Source: Candidatus Binatia bacterium
Lineage (GTDB): Bacteria; Desulfobacterota; Binatia; HRBIN30
DNA: 64,000 nucleotides
Direction: 5' to 3'
Assembly (NCBI GenBank): GCA_023150935.1
Contig: JAKLJW010000003.1
Location: 124,001-188,000, forward strand
Made by a program: the position numbers and the translations under genes. The notes under the pieces were generated by a model. It searched no databases. It had not been told where the DNA came from and saw nothing but the letters and a program-made list of their open reading frames with translations. Below, one piece after another: positions 62,899 to 64,000 of the stretch (positions within the stretch are counted from its first letter, which is position 1; the number at the start of each line of letters is the position of its first letter).

Positions 62899-63372
62899 CT
62901 ACTCGGCGGCAACGTGGCGACCGAGCCGGTGACGCAGATAGATCACCATCTGACTGACGGCGGCGCCAAGGGTGTCGGTGCCACTGTCGAGGAGCGACGA
63001 TGTCCGGCTCGGAACGAAAGCCTGACGCGCCTCGTCGGCCAGCGCGTAAAGTGCGGCCATGAACAGCGCCAACAGCGCCGTACGCGTCCGCCAGGCGGGC
63101 GGCCGCCCGCGCCGCAGCGCCCAGTAGAGTAGGCTGCCGAGAATGAAGAACTCGACGAAGTGGGCGGCTTTGCGCACGACAGTGTGCGCCAGAACGAACC
63201 CGGCCGGGGTGATGTCGGGGAACAGGAAGCGCAGAACCGGGTCAAGGTACCGGTGCGTATTGCTGGCCGAGAACGGGTCGCCCGAGAGCGTCGAGATGAC
63301 GAGCAGCCAGAGCACAACCGGCGCCCAGTACCGCAACAACTCTCCAGCCGGAGCGCGGCCCGCAGAGGTCAT
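62899..63372 (-). CDS. VanZ-like membrane protein
   Basis: A protein of 157 residues from the ATG at 63372. Four hydrophobic segments are seen (LRYWAPVVLWLLVISTLSGD, then HTVVRKAAHFVEFFILGSLL, ALLALFMAALYALADEARQA). The HFVEFFILG and YALADEARQAFVPSR motifs define the VanZ/PhoX family of small membrane proteins. Its role outside glycopeptide resistance is unknown. It is separated by 92 bases from RNase HII. Confidence 0.82.
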   Translation of the reverse strand: MTSAGRAPAGELLRYWAPVVLWLLVISTLSGDPFSASNTHRYLDPVLRFLFPDITPAGFVLAHTVVRKAAHFVEFFILGSLLYWALRRGRPPAWRTRTALLALFMAALYALADEARQAFVPSRTSSLLDSGTDTLGAAVSQMVIYLRHRLGRHVAAE

Positions 63373-63456
63373 CGCTTCACCCCAATCCGACAACGATCCC
63401 GGCCGGCGGTACGCCGCGAACGGCGGCACGCGCGGCGCCGCTCTGAACCGAGTCGC

Positions 63457-63924
63457 ATGATTGCCCGTCTTGGGTCGTCGATCCTCCTCTTCCTTGCCGC
63501 GGCAAGCGTCGCCTTCGTGCTCTGGCGCATCGCCGGTGTCGGCCCGGCGGCGCCGGCGGCGACCCCGACACCGAGCCCGCCGGCGGGCACCCCGACGCCG
63601 ACCGTAACCCCGTTGCAGGCCCCGAAAGGGTACCGACTGGCCGGCGTCGCCGTGGGCGACGCCGAGTCATACGCCGTCATCGAAGCCCCCACCGGGAGCA
63701 GCGTGCTGTACCGATTGAACGCCACGGTTCCCGGTTTGGGCCGCCTCGTGAGGATCGAGCCGGAGCGCGTCGTGCTGGCGGCCACCGATACGGACCAGTT
63801 CGAACTCTGGATCGCCCCGGCGCCATCGCCGACGCCGGGCCGCATCCCGGCGAGCCGTGCGCTCACGCCGGAGCGCGGCGGGCGGCCGCGACTCGATCGC
63901 AGGACTCCCGGATCAACGCCTTGA
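63457..63924 (+). CDS. GspC-like type II secretion protein N homologue
   Basis: A protein of 155 residues from the ATG at 63457. One membrane helix (IARLGSSILLFLAAASVAFV) is followed by a Pro/Thr linker (TPTPSPPAGTPTPTVTP) and an HR-type beta domain (RLAGVAVGDAESYAVIEAPT, SSVLYRLNATVPG, RIEPERVVLAATDTDQFELW). This repeats the layout of GspC/PilP-type inner-membrane secretion components, without the PDZ domain. It overlaps the convergent response-regulator gene by 62 bases. Confidence 0.62.
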   Translation: MIARLGSSILLFLAAASVAFVLWRIAGVGPAAPAATPTPSPPAGTPTPTVTPLQAPKGYRLAGVAVGDAESYAVIEAPTGSSVLYRLNATVPGLGRLVRIEPERVVLAATDTDQFELWIAPAPSPTPGRIPASRALTPERGGRPRLDRRTPGSTP

Positions 63925-64000
63925 GGCGTACCGGGTCGACCGGCTTCTTGAAGAGCACACCCTCCAATCCCTCGAGCCGGCTGCGCTTGATGACGTGATC
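63863..64000 (-). CDS. Response regulator receiver domain (C-terminal end, runs off right edge)
   Basis: The last 45 codons of a minus-strand frame (DHVIKRSRLEGLEGVLFKKP, VDPVRLKALIRE). FKKPVDPVRL carries the conserved receiver Lys with its cis-Pro neighbour, placing this at the end of a CheY-like domain with no output domain after it. The stop is TGA at 63863-63865. It overlaps the tail of the GspC-like gene on the other strand. Confidence 0.7.
   Translation of the reverse strand, partial: DHVIKRSRLEGLEGVLFKKPVDPVRLKALIRESCDRVAAARRAPA

Overview
The window is GC-rich bacterial chromosomal DNA from a diderm. A Wza-like export lipoprotein, a Wzc-like tyrosine kinase, a heptosyltransferase-type (GT9) enzyme and a GspC-like protein all imply an outer membrane. 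Secreted proteins with long Thr/Pro linkers, an IPTL/PEP-CTERM-like tail and short dispersed inverted repeats fit an uncultured deltaproteobacterial-type lineage (Myxococcota, Desulfobacterota or Binatota). That placement is inference; no rRNA or taxonomic marker is present.

Layout. 0-3 kb: a large secreted trypsin-like protease with cohesin-like and dockerin-like modules, running off the left edge. 3-12 kb: a DUF4160/DUF2442 pair, a SWIM-SNF2 helicase, tRNA-Lys(TTT), an acetyl-CoA hydrolase/transferase and a penicillin-acylase-family hydrolase. 12-44 kb: a long, almost entirely minus-strand surface-polysaccharide locus. In order of transcription it holds Wza-like and Wzc-like proteins, a CTERM-like surface protein, an O-antigen-ligase-family protein and a NusG/RfaH-like regulator. 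After a DUF433/DUF5615 module and a stretch of repeats come methyltransferases, GT4 glycosyltransferases, a Wzx-like flippase, a DNA methyltransferase, sugar epimerases, a Wzy-like membrane protein, a CgeB-like and a GT9 transferase, a GT2-methyltransferase fusion, GDP-mannose dehydratase and a WecA-like initiating transferase fused to a CapD-type N-terminal half.

44-53 kb: alpha-glucan phosphorylase, a YhaN/SbcC-like ATPase with its YhaO/SbcD-like nuclease partner, and a divergent LexA-like S24 protein that has no DNA-binding domain. 53-57.5 kb: a decayed accessory zone with toxin-antitoxin modules (one frameshifted), a HepT-like remnant and two internally deleted ATPase remnants. 57.5-64 kb: ammonium transporter, DUF4143-type ATPase, DedA, a dihydrolipoamide acyltransferase (E2), RNase HII, VanZ-like protein, GspC-like protein and the C-terminal end of a response regulator.

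The polysaccharide genes can be read as one pathway. WecA-like and GT enzymes build a lipid-linked repeat unit from activated sugars made by Gmd and the epimerases. The flippase and Wzy-like protein move and polymerise it, Wzc/Wza control and export it, and the NusG-like protein may keep transcription of this GC-rich locus processive. This is inferred from families and order.

The most notable non-genic content is a 194-bp MITE-like element with an apparent CTTAG target duplication that recreates stop codons, two related 195-bp inverted-repeat copies 28 kb apart in opposite orientation, and two perfect 8-bp tandem arrays with the same unit.
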